13,982 nucleotides of DNA from an uncultured Phycisphaerales bacterium (GCA_946886375.1 CAMPIL010000052.1:1-13982), one strand, 5' to 3'; counted from the stretch's first letter, positions 1 through 6,633 are shown. The notes: generated from the sequence alone by a model not told the origin. A program made the numbers and translations.

Positions 1-655
1 GGTGGCGAAACTCGTCTGCCGCTTGCCTTGCGCGTTGAAGGGACTCACGCGGGCCAGCCGGTGCGTGCCTCGCTCAGCGGACATGTAGCCATAGGCGTAC
101 GGCGCCTTGACGTGGTAGACCACTTCGCTGATGCCGGTCTCGGTGCCGGGCACGCGGTTGATCTCTTCGGCCTTCCAGTCCATTTTTTCCCAGTAGTGAA
201 GATACATGCGCTCAAGCATGGAGGCCCAGTCGTCGGCCTCGGTTCCGCCGTCGCCTGCCTGAATAGTGACAAAGCAGTTGCGATGGTCGTGCTTGCCGTT
301 GAGCAGCGACATCAACTCCACCTTGTCCATGCGGCCGGACAGGTGGAAGAGATTCTCATCCACTTCGCTCAGCAGTTCCTGATCGCCTGCTTCCTTCGCG
401 AGGTCGTAACCGACCTTGGCATCCTCGAACTCGCTGATGATCTTTTCAAGGTCATCGGTCTGCGAGCGCAGGAGTTTGAAGTCCTCGATGGTCTGCTGAG
501 CGGCTTTTGGGCTGTTCCAGAACTCCGGAGCGTTCATCCGCTCCTGGAGCGCTTCACGCCGGGCTATTTTGTCCGGCAAGTCAAAGAGAGTCGCGGATGG
601 TTGTGATCCGCGCCTCAAGTTCATTGATGATCGGCTGGTGTGCGTCGTAATGCAT
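1..655 (-). CDS. prfB: Peptide chain release factor 2 (RF2), N-terminal part, with programmed +1 frameshift; runs off the left edge
   Basis: RF2 recognises UGA and UAA stop codons and triggers peptide release on the ribosome. Translation starts at ATG 655-653 (MHYDAHQPIINELEAR) and meets an in-frame TGA at codon 25 (583-581). Skipping one base there gives DLPDKIARREALQERMNAPEFW and an uninterrupted frame to base 1. About 218 residues are visible, against roughly 365 for the family. The shifted frame has the RF2 signatures FVTIQAGDGGTEADDWASML, RMYLHYW and GTHRLARVSPFNAQGKRQTSF, which precede the GGQ domain; the GGQ motif itself lies beyond the window. No clear Shine-Dalgarno precedes the start. 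The exported-protein gene ends only 47 bp upstream on the same strand, so the two may be cotranscribed. Expected regulation is autogenous: low RF2 slows UGA termination and favours the shift. A sequencing indel is unlikely because the break falls exactly on the conserved heptamer. Confidence 0.96.
580..586 (-). promoter_or_regulatory. prfB programmed +1 frameshift site CTT-TGA-C
   Basis: On the minus strand the bases read CTTTGAC: Leu codon 24, the zero-frame stop TGA at codon 25, then C, the poor termination context found in known prfB sites. Slippage of CUU to UUU puts the ribosome in the RF2 frame. The usual stimulator, a Shine-Dalgarno-like AGGGGG three bases before CUU, is not there: the nine bases before CUU read CGCGACTCT. 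Confidence 0.95.
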
Positions 656-702
656 GGGGTGGAGTATAGGCGGAAAGCGCAAGTCCCGTCGATCTCACGG
701 AC

Positions 703-1563
703 TTACGGGGCTGGGCGGGTGGAGGGCGCTGCAGCCGGATCTGCAGGCTGACGGAAGTAATCCTTGGGAGGGGAAATGAACCGCACGTTGGAAACTGCGG
801 CGGTGCCGATTGGATCGCCTTCGATGTCGCTGCCGCCCCACTCGAAGATCGACCACTTCGTGGCCAGCGTGACGCCGTGGATCGTCCCGTAATTCTGGAA
901 CACGATGCACCGCGCGGCGAGGGGGGAGTCGTCGCCTTTTTTCGGCCATGAAAACGCCACCGCGTGAAGCAGGTGAGTGCGCGCGTTGGCATGCACGGCC
1001 CATTCACCCAGCTTGATGCAGGATTTTTCGGTGGATGTGAGCGTGAACACGTCCGACGGCTCGCCTTGGAACGGCCTCATGCGGTACGCCTGCGGCTGCG
1101 ATCCGCGCTCGCCAAGCGTAAACGGGGCTTCGAACATCCGCGCGCAGACCAGCAGTTGAGCCTGCACGGCTTCGCTGATTGTTCCGGCCGGTTCCGTCGA
1201 CGTTCGGTCCCCATCAAACACGATGAAAGGGCCATCCTTAAGATCCACGCGTACTCGATGTCCCTGCGTTTCACAGGTGATTGTGCACGTGAGTGGGGAG
1301 GCGTCGTTCATTTGGATGTTCAGGTCGGCTTGCACCGCCGGCGCCTGGTGCCACGATTTCTCGCCGTGGGTGCGGGTGACGACGCCCGCGACGACTTCCG
1401 CGATTCGGTCACGGGTGTCCTGGAACTTCGGGCCGGCGGGCTGCGTCGCGGGCGGCTGTTCTGGCCGCGTGGTTTGGCCGTGTATCACCGCGCCCATGAA
1501 GGCGAGGATGATGCAGATGCAGAATGAAAACAGGCCACGACGGCCGGCGCGCGGTTGACGCAT
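703..1563 (-). CDS. Exported protein of unknown function, probably LolA-like/DUF6503-related
   Basis: A 286-residue protein. I chose ATG 1563 rather than an ATG further upstream because an AGGAGG ribosome binding site lies five bases before it. Residues 1-30 form a signal peptide: MRQPRAGRRG, then a hydrophobic stretch LFSFCICIILAFMGAV, with cleavage likely near HGQ. A Thr/Pro/Gln-rich linker follows (TTRPEQPPATQPAG), and the C-terminus is similar (PAAAPSTRPAP); such low-complexity flanks are common in planctomycete exported proteins. The middle looks like a beta-rich domain: DLKDGPFIVFDGD near 110-122, then YGTIHGVTLATKWSIFEW and IGTAAVSNVRFI near the end. From memory, this resembles DUF6503/LolA-like proteins ('GVTLPTRW...G.PIG.A.ISNVRF'), but no database check was possible. 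No catalytic motif is visible. It ends 47 bp before prfB on the same strand. Confidence 0.8.
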   Translation of the reverse strand: MRQPRAGRRGLFSFCICIILAFMGAVIHGQTTRPEQPPATQPAGPKFQDTRDRIAEVVAGVVTRTHGEKSWHQAPAVQADLNIQMNDASPLTCTITCETQGHRVRVDLKDGPFIVFDGDRTSTEPAGTISEAVQAQLLVCARMFEAPFTLGERGSQPQAYRMRPFQGEPSDVFTLTSTEKSCIKLGEWAVHANARTHLLHAVAFSWPKKGDDSPLAARCIVFQNYGTIHGVTLATKWSIFEWGGSDIEGDPIGTAAVSNVRFISPPKDYFRQPADPAAAPSTRPAP

Positions 1564-1868
1564 GATTGCCTCCTGTGGCCATGAGTTTAGGCCGTTTCGG
1601 CTGAGGCAGCCGAGTCTCGGTGGTGCGCATGTCACGCATGTCACCAAAAGAGTTTTTGCGCCGCTCAGCCCCGCACTCGCCCATGTGGTTGGGGATTTGC
1701 CGCGTGTGCTATTTCGGTTTTTGGCTAAGAACCGAAGCAGTGCGCACTCAAGCGAGCATCGCGTTGGTGGGCGCGCACATCGCCGCCATCTCCGCGTGCT
1801 CAGTCAATTGCCAAACGTGTTCAATCACACAACCAAACGCATTCAATCACGCCTCGAAATATGTTCGA
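1564..1868. other. Gene-free region of 305 bp
   Basis: No reading frame here looks like a protein. The part next to 1563 is the leader of the exported-protein gene, with its AGGAGG and a small hairpin (1597-1613). A short direct repeat, GCATGTCAC, occurs twice within 1627-1643. The part next to 1868 contains the 22-bp repeat array. I saw no convincing terminator for the nitroreductase gene and no convincing sigma-70-type promoter for the exported protein. Confidence 0.7.
1597..1613 (-). other. Small hairpin in the leader of the exported-protein gene
   Basis: TCGGCT and AGCCGA form a perfect 6-bp stem around a five-base loop (GAGGC on the plus strand), about 34 bases before the start codon at 1563. 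There is no T-run after it on the minus strand that would make it a terminator. Its function is unknown. Confidence 0.4.
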
Positions 1869-1887
1869 TCACCCCTCAAACGTGAAC
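1813..1887. repeat. Three and a half imperfect 22-bp tandem repeats
   Basis: The units are 1813-1834, 1835-1856 and 1857-1877 (22, 22 and 21 bp), and a fourth partial unit AAACGTGAAC starts at 1878. Each begins with AAACGTG, AAACGCA or AAATATG, followed by the core TTCAATCAC or TTCGATCAC. The period is about two helical turns. The stop codon of the nitroreductase gene (1869-1871) lies inside the third unit, and the partial fourth unit encodes part of that protein's last residues. Confidence 0.75.
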
Positions 1888-2471
1888 AGCCCCGGTCGCG
1901 CAAACTCCTGAATCTTCTTGCGGCCGGAGGGCTTTTCACGTTCTCGCAACTCAGGCGGCAACTGGTCCGGGTCGCCGGGCCGTCCCACCGCGATCATCGC
2001 CTCAACGGCGTAATCGTCGGGCACCTGGAGGTCGGTACGCGTTTTTTCGCGATCAAATCCCGCCATGCCGTGCGTGATGATGTTCATGGCCGCGGCCTGA
2101 AGCATGAGATTCTCCGCGGAGAGGCCCGCGTCAAACGTATGAACCGGATTGGGCTTTCTGTTCTGCGTGAACGTCTTCTTGGACATCACCACCATCAATA
2201 CTGATGCGTTTTTGCACCAGGTCTGGTTGGCGGGCATGAGCAGGTTCAGAAACGTCGGCCAGTGCTGATCGCCGTTGCGCGCGTAGAGGTATCGCCACTC
2301 CTGCTCGTTGAAGGTTGAAGGCGCCCAGCGGGCCGCTTCAAACAACGAATTGAGTTCGCTGTCAGTGATCGGCTGGCTGCTGAACGAGCGCGGCGACCAG
2401 CGCTTGAGAAACAATGTTTCGATGGGATAGTCAGCCTTGCGCACCGTGAGCGGGTCGGGAAGTTGAGCCAT
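1869..2471 (-). CDS. Nitroreductase-family FMN oxidoreductase
   Basis: A 200-residue flavoprotein of the nitroreductase superfamily, which reduces nitro compounds, quinones or enone-like substrates with NAD(P)H; the physiological substrate cannot be told from sequence. The start ATG 2471 is fixed by AGGAGG eight bases upstream; an upstream in-frame ATG at 2531 lacks such a site. FMN-binding motifs are in the usual order: KRWSPRSF (23-30), the phosphate-binding Arg/Ser segment; APSTFNEQEWRY (50-61), where the family commonly has APSxxNxQPW; the helix DAGLSAENLMLQAAAM (114-129); GMAGFD (135-140); and AVGRPGD (161-167). Length is normal for a single-domain, dimer-forming member. It is transcribed divergently from the aminotransferase, and its last codons overlap the 22-bp repeat array. 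Confidence 0.92.
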   Translation of the reverse strand: MAQLPDPLTVRKADYPIETLFLKRWSPRSFSSQPITDSELNSLFEAARWAPSTFNEQEWRYLYARNGDQHWPTFLNLLMPANQTWCKNASVLMVVMSKKTFTQNRKPNPVHTFDAGLSAENLMLQAAAMNIITHGMAGFDREKTRTDLQVPDDYAVEAMIAVGRPGDPDQLPPELREREKPSGRKKIQEFARPGLFTFEG

Positions 2472-2495
2472 GGCGTATTCCTCCTGGTGAATTGG

Positions 2496-2501
2496 ATCAT
2501 A
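2496..2501 (-). promoter_or_regulatory. Likely -10 element of the nitroreductase gene
   Basis: The minus strand reads TATGAT, five of six matches to TATAAT, preceded by TTG. It would place the transcript start near 2489, giving a leader of about 18 bases that contains the AGGAGG site. No good -35 hexamer is visible at 16-18 bp. Confidence 0.45.
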
Positions 2502-2550
2502 CAACCGATCCTTCAGGCGGGCTTGCCGCATGCCCGGTGCGCTGTGCGTG

Positions 2551-2559
2551 TGCTATCCT
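2551..2559 (+). promoter_or_regulatory. Possible extended -10 promoter of the aminotransferase gene
   Basis: TGCTATCCT fits an extended -10 (TGnTAtnnT). No -35-like hexamer is seen at the right distance. Transcription would begin at about 2566, one or two bases before the ATG at 2568, which would make the mRNA essentially leaderless. In line with this, the bases before the ATG (CCTTCCGCCCC) contain no Shine-Dalgarno sequence. Confidence 0.35.
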
Positions 2560-2567
2560 TCCGCCCC

Positions 2568-3800
2568 ATGCCCATCCGCCTTTCCGATCGCGTGAACTCG
2601 CTCAAGCCCTCGGCCACGCTTGCGGTGGATGCAAAGGTCAAATCGCTGCGAAGCGCGGGCGTTGATGTGATCGGTTTCGGCGCGGGCGAACCGGACTTCG
2701 ACACTCCCACAAATGTGAAACAGGCCGCAATCAGCGCGTTGCTGGCCGGCAAAACCAAGTACGCGCCGACTGAAGGCGAAGCCGCCGCACGCGCAGCCAT
2801 CGCCGCCAAACTCAAGCGTGAAAACAGCATCGAATGCACGGCCGACGACATCATCATCAACGTCGGTGCGAAGCACTCCATCTACCTTGCACTGCAGTGC
2901 CTGCTCGATCCTGGCAAACGCCAGCAGGTCATTCTGCCTACGCCCGCATGGGTGAGTTACCGCCCGATGACCGAACTGGCCGGCGGCGAAATCATCGAAG
3001 TGCCCGGCATGATTGATAACGACTTCAAGATCACGCCGCATCAGTTGGAAAAAGCGATCACGCCGCACACCGCCGCGATCATCATCAACTCGCCGTCCAA
3101 TCCCTGCGGCACGATGTACTCGCCCGCGGAACTGATCGCGCTGGGCGAGGTGCTGAAGAAGCACGAGCAAATCACGATCATCACGGATGAAATCTACGAG
3201 AAATTGATCTACACCAACGTGAAGCACTTTTCGCTGGGATCGATCCCGGAACTGGCGCATCGCACGGTGACGATCAATGGCATGAGCAAGGCGTACGCCA
3301 TGACCGGTTGGCGCATCGGCTACGCGTGCTGCCCCAAGCCGCCGCATGGCGATGTGAATCTCATCAAGGCCATGACGAAACTTCAGGGACAGATGACCAG
3401 CAACATCACCAGTTTCGTGTACCCCGCCATTGTCGAGGCGCTGACGAATTGCTCGGAATCCGTCGAGCAGATGCGTCAGAAATTCGCGGAGCGTGCCGCG
3501 CTCATTCACCAGAAAATCACGTCAATTCCCGGCTTGAAGTGCCCGCGTCCGACCGGCGCGTTCTACGTGTTTCCCGACATCAGCATCACGTTCGGCAAGA
3601 CCTCGCCGGGCGGGAAGAAGATTGACTCGGCGTTGAGTTTCGCCGGGGCGTTGCTGGAGGATGCCAAGGTGGCGGTGGTGCCGGGCGAGGATTTCGGCCA
3701 CTGCGCCCGCCATCACGTGCGATTGAGTTTCGCGTGCAGCGAGCAGAACATCATCGAGGGCTGCACGCGGATTGATGAGTGGGTGCGCGGACTACGGTGA
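2568..3800 (+). CDS. aspC: Aspartate aminotransferase, class I, PLP-dependent (subgroup Ib type)
   Basis: A 410-residue cytosolic enzyme, normal for the family, that interconverts aspartate/2-oxoglutarate and oxaloacetate/glutamate. The start at 2568 begins MPIRLSDRVNSLKPSATLAV, the usual opening of this subgroup; the frame stays open upstream but that part is not homologous. Family motifs: GAGEPDFDTP (38-47), TKYAPTEG (63-70), INSPSNPCG (173-181, Asn178 to the cofactor), TDEIYEKLIY (206-215, Asp207 and Tyr210), SKAYAMTGWRIGY (240-252) with Lys241 as the Schiff-base lysine, and Arg385 in HHVRLSF binding the substrate carboxylate. Subgroup Ib enzymes sometimes also accept prephenate or other substrates, so exact specificity is open. 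The gene symbol is by family only. It ends at a hairpin terminator and converges on the peroxidase gene. Confidence 0.94.
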   Translation: MPIRLSDRVNSLKPSATLAVDAKVKSLRSAGVDVIGFGAGEPDFDTPTNVKQAAISALLAGKTKYAPTEGEAAARAAIAAKLKRENSIECTADDIIINVGAKHSIYLALQCLLDPGKRQQVILPTPAWVSYRPMTELAGGEIIEVPGMIDNDFKITPHQLEKAITPHTAAIIINSPSNPCGTMYSPAELIALGEVLKKHEQITIITDEIYEKLIYTNVKHFSLGSIPELAHRTVTINGMSKAYAMTGWRIGYACCPKPPHGDVNLIKAMTKLQGQMTSNITSFVYPAIVEALTNCSESVEQMRQKFAERAALIHQKITSIPGLKCPRPTGAFYVFPDISITFGKTSPGGKKIDSALSFAGALLEDAKVAVVPGEDFGHCARHHVRLSFACSEQNIIEGCTRIDEWVRGLR

Positions 3801-3834
3801 GGCGAAAACCCAGCGCGCCGCATTGGCACGTGGT

Positions 3835-3864
3835 GCTAACGAAGTTGCGCGTTAGCTCGTTTTT
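3835..3864 (+). terminator. Intrinsic terminator of the aminotransferase gene
   Basis: GCTAACG (3835-3841) pairs perfectly with CGTTAGC (3850-3856) around an eight-base loop, followed by TCG and five Ts (3860-3864). It acts in the plus direction only; the other strand has no T-run. Its right half overlaps the last codons of the convergent peroxidase gene, whose stop is at 3852-3854. Confidence 0.65.
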
Positions 3865-4439
3865 GCCAACTCCGCCTCGATCGCCTTCACCACCTCTTCT
3901 GAATCGGGCGCGATCTTTGATCGGAAGCGATTCACGACCTGACCGTCGCGGCTGATGAGGAACTTCTCGAAATTCCATTTCACCTCGCCCCGCAATTTCT
4001 CACCGACTTGATCGGACATCGTGAGGAACTTGTACAGCGGGCAGATGTCATCGCCTTTCACCGAGACCTTCGAGAACATGTCAAACTTCACGCCATAGTT
4101 CTTCTCGCAAAACGCTGCGATTTCCTTATCGGTGCCAGGCTCCTGCTCGCCGAAGTTGTTGGCGGGGAAACCCAGGATCACCAGACCCTTGTCCTTGTAT
4201 TTTTCGTGAAGCGCTTCCAAACCCTTGTACTGCGGCGTGTAGCCGCACTGGCTGGCGACGTTCACCATGAGCACGACCTTGCCTTGGTACTTTGACAGGT
4301 TGACGGGCTTGCCGTCGAGAGAGTTCATGGTGAAGTTCAGCGCAGCGGGCACGGATTTCTCCTTCGTCGCGTCACCCCCGGTCGTGAACGCGCTTCCGAT
4401 CAAGAAGACAAGCAGCATCGCAAGGGCGCGCAGGATCAT
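3852..4439 (-). CDS. Exported glutathione peroxidase-family thiol peroxidase
   Basis: A 195-residue peroxidase that reduces hydrogen or organic peroxides. The start ATG 4439 is preceded by GGAGG at suitable spacing. Residues 1-20 (MILRALAMLLVFLIGSAFTT) form an export signal, so it probably acts outside the cytoplasm, free or membrane-anchored. The peroxidase domain has NVASQCGYTPQY with the peroxidatic Cys65 in place of selenocysteine, FPANNFGEQEPG with Gln99, and WNFEKFL with Trp155 and Asn156: the complete Cys-Gln-Trp-Asn tetrad. Cys111, 46 residues after Cys65, matches the spacing of the resolving cysteine in thioredoxin-dependent members such as yeast Gpx3 (Cys36/Cys82), so thioredoxin-like reductants are more likely than glutathione. 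It lies 114 bp downstream of serA on the same strand, possibly with its own promoter. Confidence 0.93.
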   Translation of the reverse strand: MILRALAMLLVFLIGSAFTTGGDATKEKSVPAALNFTMNSLDGKPVNLSKYQGKVVLMVNVASQCGYTPQYKGLEALHEKYKDKGLVILGFPANNFGEQEPGTDKEIAAFCEKNYGVKFDMFSKVSVKGDDICPLYKFLTMSDQVGEKLRGEVKWNFEKFLISRDGQVVNRFRSKIAPDSEEVVKAIEAELAKTS

Positions 4440-4476
4440 GTGACCACCTCCGCAATCATGGTACAACACACGAGCA

Positions 4477-4491
4477 CCGGATGTAATCCGG
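4477..4491. repeat. Perfect inverted repeat upstream of the peroxidase gene
   Basis: CCGGAT and ATCCGG are separated by GTA, giving a 15-bp symmetric element 38-52 bases before the peroxidase start at 4439. It could be an operator for the peroxidase promoter or a small RNA hairpin. It has no T-run and is not a terminator. Confidence 0.45.
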
Positions 4492-4525
4492 CGCTGCTGT
4501 AACGCATCTCAGTAAGCACCGGCGT

Positions 4526-4541
4526 CGCGCTTTCAGGCGCG
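4526..4541 (-). other. GC-only hairpin just after serA
   Basis: CGCGC (4526-4530) pairs with GCGCG (4537-4541) around a six-base loop, about 12 bases after the serA stop codon. No T-run follows on the minus strand, so it is at most a weak or processing hairpin between serA and the peroxidase gene. Confidence 0.3.
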
Positions 4542-4553
4542 CAGCGCTTCGGT

Positions 4554-6212
4554 TCACAATTTCGGAAGATTGACCAGAGCGATGTTCAGAATGCCCTCGG
4601 CTCGCCGCAACTTCGCCAGCAGGTCCGCAGGCGGGGCTTCGTCGACTTTCAGGATCATCATCGCGATTTGACCGGCGCCGTCCGGCGCGGGTTTGCGCCC
4701 GATCACCATTTCCGCGATGTTGACGTTCGCATCGCCGAACATCTTGCCGACCAGGCCGATACGTCCGGGACGGTCGGCGTTGGTCAGCAGTACCATGTGC
4801 CCGGCCGGAACCATGTCCATGTTGTAGCCGTCAAGGTGCGTGATGCGCGGCAGGCCGTCACTGTAGATCGCGCCTTCGGCTTTCAGGATGGGCGAGGCAG
4901 CCGACTGACGATCCGGCGCTTTGCCGGTGTTGATCTCAATCGCCACCCGATCTTCGCCTTGATCGCTCGCGATGATGGTTTGCGTCTGGATGCGGCGTTG
5001 CTCGGCGATCATTCCGGCGTTGATCACTGTCACGGGTTGATCCATAGCGCTGCGCAGCAGTTCGGCCAATGCGTAGCGGGCGATGGTGTCGGCGCGGCCG
5101 GCCAGCGATTCGCCACGCAGCGTGAATTTCACGCCGCTGACATCGGGCGAAGAGGCGGCGGCGCGCAACAGGGCGATCATGCGTGAGGCCAGATCGACAA
5201 ACGCCTTCTGCCGCTCGCTCAAATCCATGCGCAGTCCGCCTGCGTTCACCGCGCCTTCCAGGCCTTCGCCGCGCAGAAACGTGAGCAATGCCTTGCACGC
5301 GTCCACCGCGACGGCTTCCTGGGCTTCCACCGTCGAAGCGCCAAGGTGCGGCGTGAGCAGAATCTTGGGATGGTTGCGCAGCGGGCTGTCTTTCGCCAGC
5401 GGCTCCGGATCAAACACGTCAATCGCGGCCCCGCCGCAGTGCCCGGCGTTGATCGAATCGATTAGCGCGGCTTCATCGATGATGCCGCCGCGGGCCGCGT
5501 TGACGATCAACGCGCCCTTCTTCAATTGCCCCAGCCGCTCGCGGCTGAGCATGTTTGCTGTCGCTTCTGTTTTGGGAACGTGAAATGAAATCACATCCGC
5601 CAGCGGCAGCAGTTCATCGAACGAACCAAGCAGCCGCACGTTTCCTTCCAACGCTGAGCCGGCGTTGATGAGCGGGTCATACGCGATGACGCTCATGCCA
5701 AAGGCAAGCGCGCGACGAGCCAAGGTCTGTCCGATGCGTCCGAAGCCGACGACGCCGAGCGTCTTGCCGTGCAATTGCGCGCCGGTGAACTTGGTGCGAT
5801 CCCACCCACCGGCGGCCATGGTCATGTGCGCGGGGGCGATGTTGCGCGCCAGCGCGATCATCAGCGCGAAAGCGTGCTCGGCGGTGGTGATGGTTGAGGC
5901 GGAGGCGGAGTTCATCACCGCGATGCCGAAACTGGTGGCGGCGTCCAGGTCGATGTTGTCCACGCCCACGCCGGCGCGGGCGATGGCCTTGAGGCGCGGC
6001 CGGCCGTTGCCTGATCCTTTCATGCACTGTTCAAGAATCGGCCGGGTGAGTTGCGTTTCAGACCGCACGGCGACGCCGTCGTGTGCCGCCAATGCGGCAA
6101 CCAGATCATCGCCCTTGAGACCGGTTTTGACCGTGACATCGACGCCGGCGGCACGCAGCAAATCGGCGCCTTCCGGAGCCAGTTTGTCGGCAATGAGGAT
6201 TTTCGAGGTCAT
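4554..6212 (-). CDS. serA: D-3-phosphoglycerate dehydrogenase, long form with ASB and ACT domains
   Basis: A 552-residue cytosolic enzyme that oxidises 3-phosphoglycerate to 3-phosphohydroxypyruvate with NAD+, the first step of serine synthesis. The start ATG 6212 (MTSKILIADKLAPEGADLL) is where family similarity begins; the frame is open upstream but unrelated. No Shine-Dalgarno is evident. Domains in order: split substrate-binding domain (1-100 and about 295-325); NAD-binding fold with GFGRIG (156-161) and the catalytic trio Arg241 (NAARGGIIDE), Glu270 (FDPEPL) and His289 (TPHLGAST); an intervening ASB-type domain (about 330-465); and a C-terminal ACT domain (about 473-552, LLTNADRPGRIGLVGKMF), often the site of serine feedback. 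Two oddities: the loop normally reading NAPxGNT is NSASAST (101-107), and a short Gly-rich insertion GSGNGRP sits at 66-72. It diverges from rpsO. Confidence 0.95.
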   Translation of the reverse strand: MTSKILIADKLAPEGADLLRAAGVDVTVKTGLKGDDLVAALAAHDGVAVRSETQLTRPILEQCMKGSGNGRPRLKAIARAGVGVDNIDLDAATSFGIAVMNSASASTITTAEHAFALMIALARNIAPAHMTMAAGGWDRTKFTGAQLHGKTLGVVGFGRIGQTLARRALAFGMSVIAYDPLINAGSALEGNVRLLGSFDELLPLADVISFHVPKTEATANMLSRERLGQLKKGALIVNAARGGIIDEAALIDSINAGHCGGAAIDVFDPEPLAKDSPLRNHPKILLTPHLGASTVEAQEAVAVDACKALLTFLRGEGLEGAVNAGGLRMDLSERQKAFVDLASRMIALLRAAASSPDVSGVKFTLRGESLAGRADTIARYALAELLRSAMDQPVTVINAGMIAEQRRIQTQTIIASDQGEDRVAIEINTGKAPDRQSAASPILKAEGAIYSDGLPRITHLDGYNMDMVPAGHMVLLTNADRPGRIGLVGKMFGDANVNIAEMVIGRKPAPDGAGQIAMMILKVDEAPPADLLAKLRRAEGILNIALVNLPKL

Positions 6213-6287
6213 AGGCGTACTGTTGTAGGCCCACAGAGGGCAAAAAGCATACTTGAAGGGTGTTTTTCGGTCCGCCAGCCCGCCGGC

Positions 6288-6317
6288 TTGAACATCAAGG
6301 CAGGAACCTGCTACACT
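6288..6317 (+). promoter_or_regulatory. Promoter of rpsO
   Basis: TTGAAC (6288-6293) and TACACT (6312-6317) are 18 bp apart, and TG at 6309-6310 makes the -10 extended (TGCTACACT). The transcript would start near 6324, leaving a leader of about 40 bases before rpsO. Confidence 0.6.
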
Positions 6318-6363
6318 AACCAATTCATCCAAGACCACAGAAGAAAGGACCGAGCGACGACCT

Positions 6364-6633
6364 ATGACCATCGCCGCTGAAGATAAGACCCAACTCATCA
6401 AAGAATACCGGCGTCACGAGACCGACAACGGCTCGCCGGAGATTCAGATTTCGATCCTCACCGCCCGGATCGCTGAACTGACCGAACACCTGCGCGCCCA
6501 CGTCAAAGACCACGCCGGACGGCGAGGTTTGGTGATGATGGTCGGCAAGCGCAATCGGCTGCTGAAGTACCTGGGCCGGACCAATCCGCAGGCCTACCAG
6601 TCCACGATCAAGCGACTGAGCCTGCGCAAGTGA
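6364..6633 (+). CDS. rpsO: 30S ribosomal protein S15
   Basis: An 89-residue ribosomal protein, exactly the usual length, that binds 16S rRNA at the helix 20-22 junction early in 30S assembly. Family signatures: DNGSPEIQISILTARIAELT (21-40), HLRAHVKDH (42-50), RRGLVMMVGKRNRLLKYL (53-70) and the C-terminal IKRLSLRK. The start is the first ATG; AAAGGA at 6344-6349 is the only Shine-Dalgarno-like element and lies rather far away, 14 bases before the ATG. Counting without Met1 as in E. coli, His41 and Asp48 are kept, but the rRNA-contacting Ser51 is Gly (HAGRR instead of HHSRR). It is followed by pnp, the order known from many bacteria, and S15 commonly represses its own translation through the leader; no specific leader fold is proposed here. 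Confidence 0.97.
   Translation: MTIAAEDKTQLIKEYRRHETDNGSPEIQISILTARIAELTEHLRAHVKDHAGRRGLVMMVGKRNRLLKYLGRTNPQAYQSTIKRLSLRK

Noticed and set aside
581..583. prfB as a pseudogene because of the in-frame TGA
   Set aside because: The stop lies precisely in the conserved CTTTGAC heptamer, and the +1 frame continues as intact RF2.
1813..1887. A CRISPR array
   Set aside because: The units are directly adjacent, imperfect and only 22 bp, with no unique spacers and no cas genes nearby.
2553..3509. Long minus-strand open frame opposite the aminotransferase
   Set aside because: It is a shadow of a well-supported gene in GC-rich DNA; its composition (many His, Arg, Asp, Phe) matches no family.
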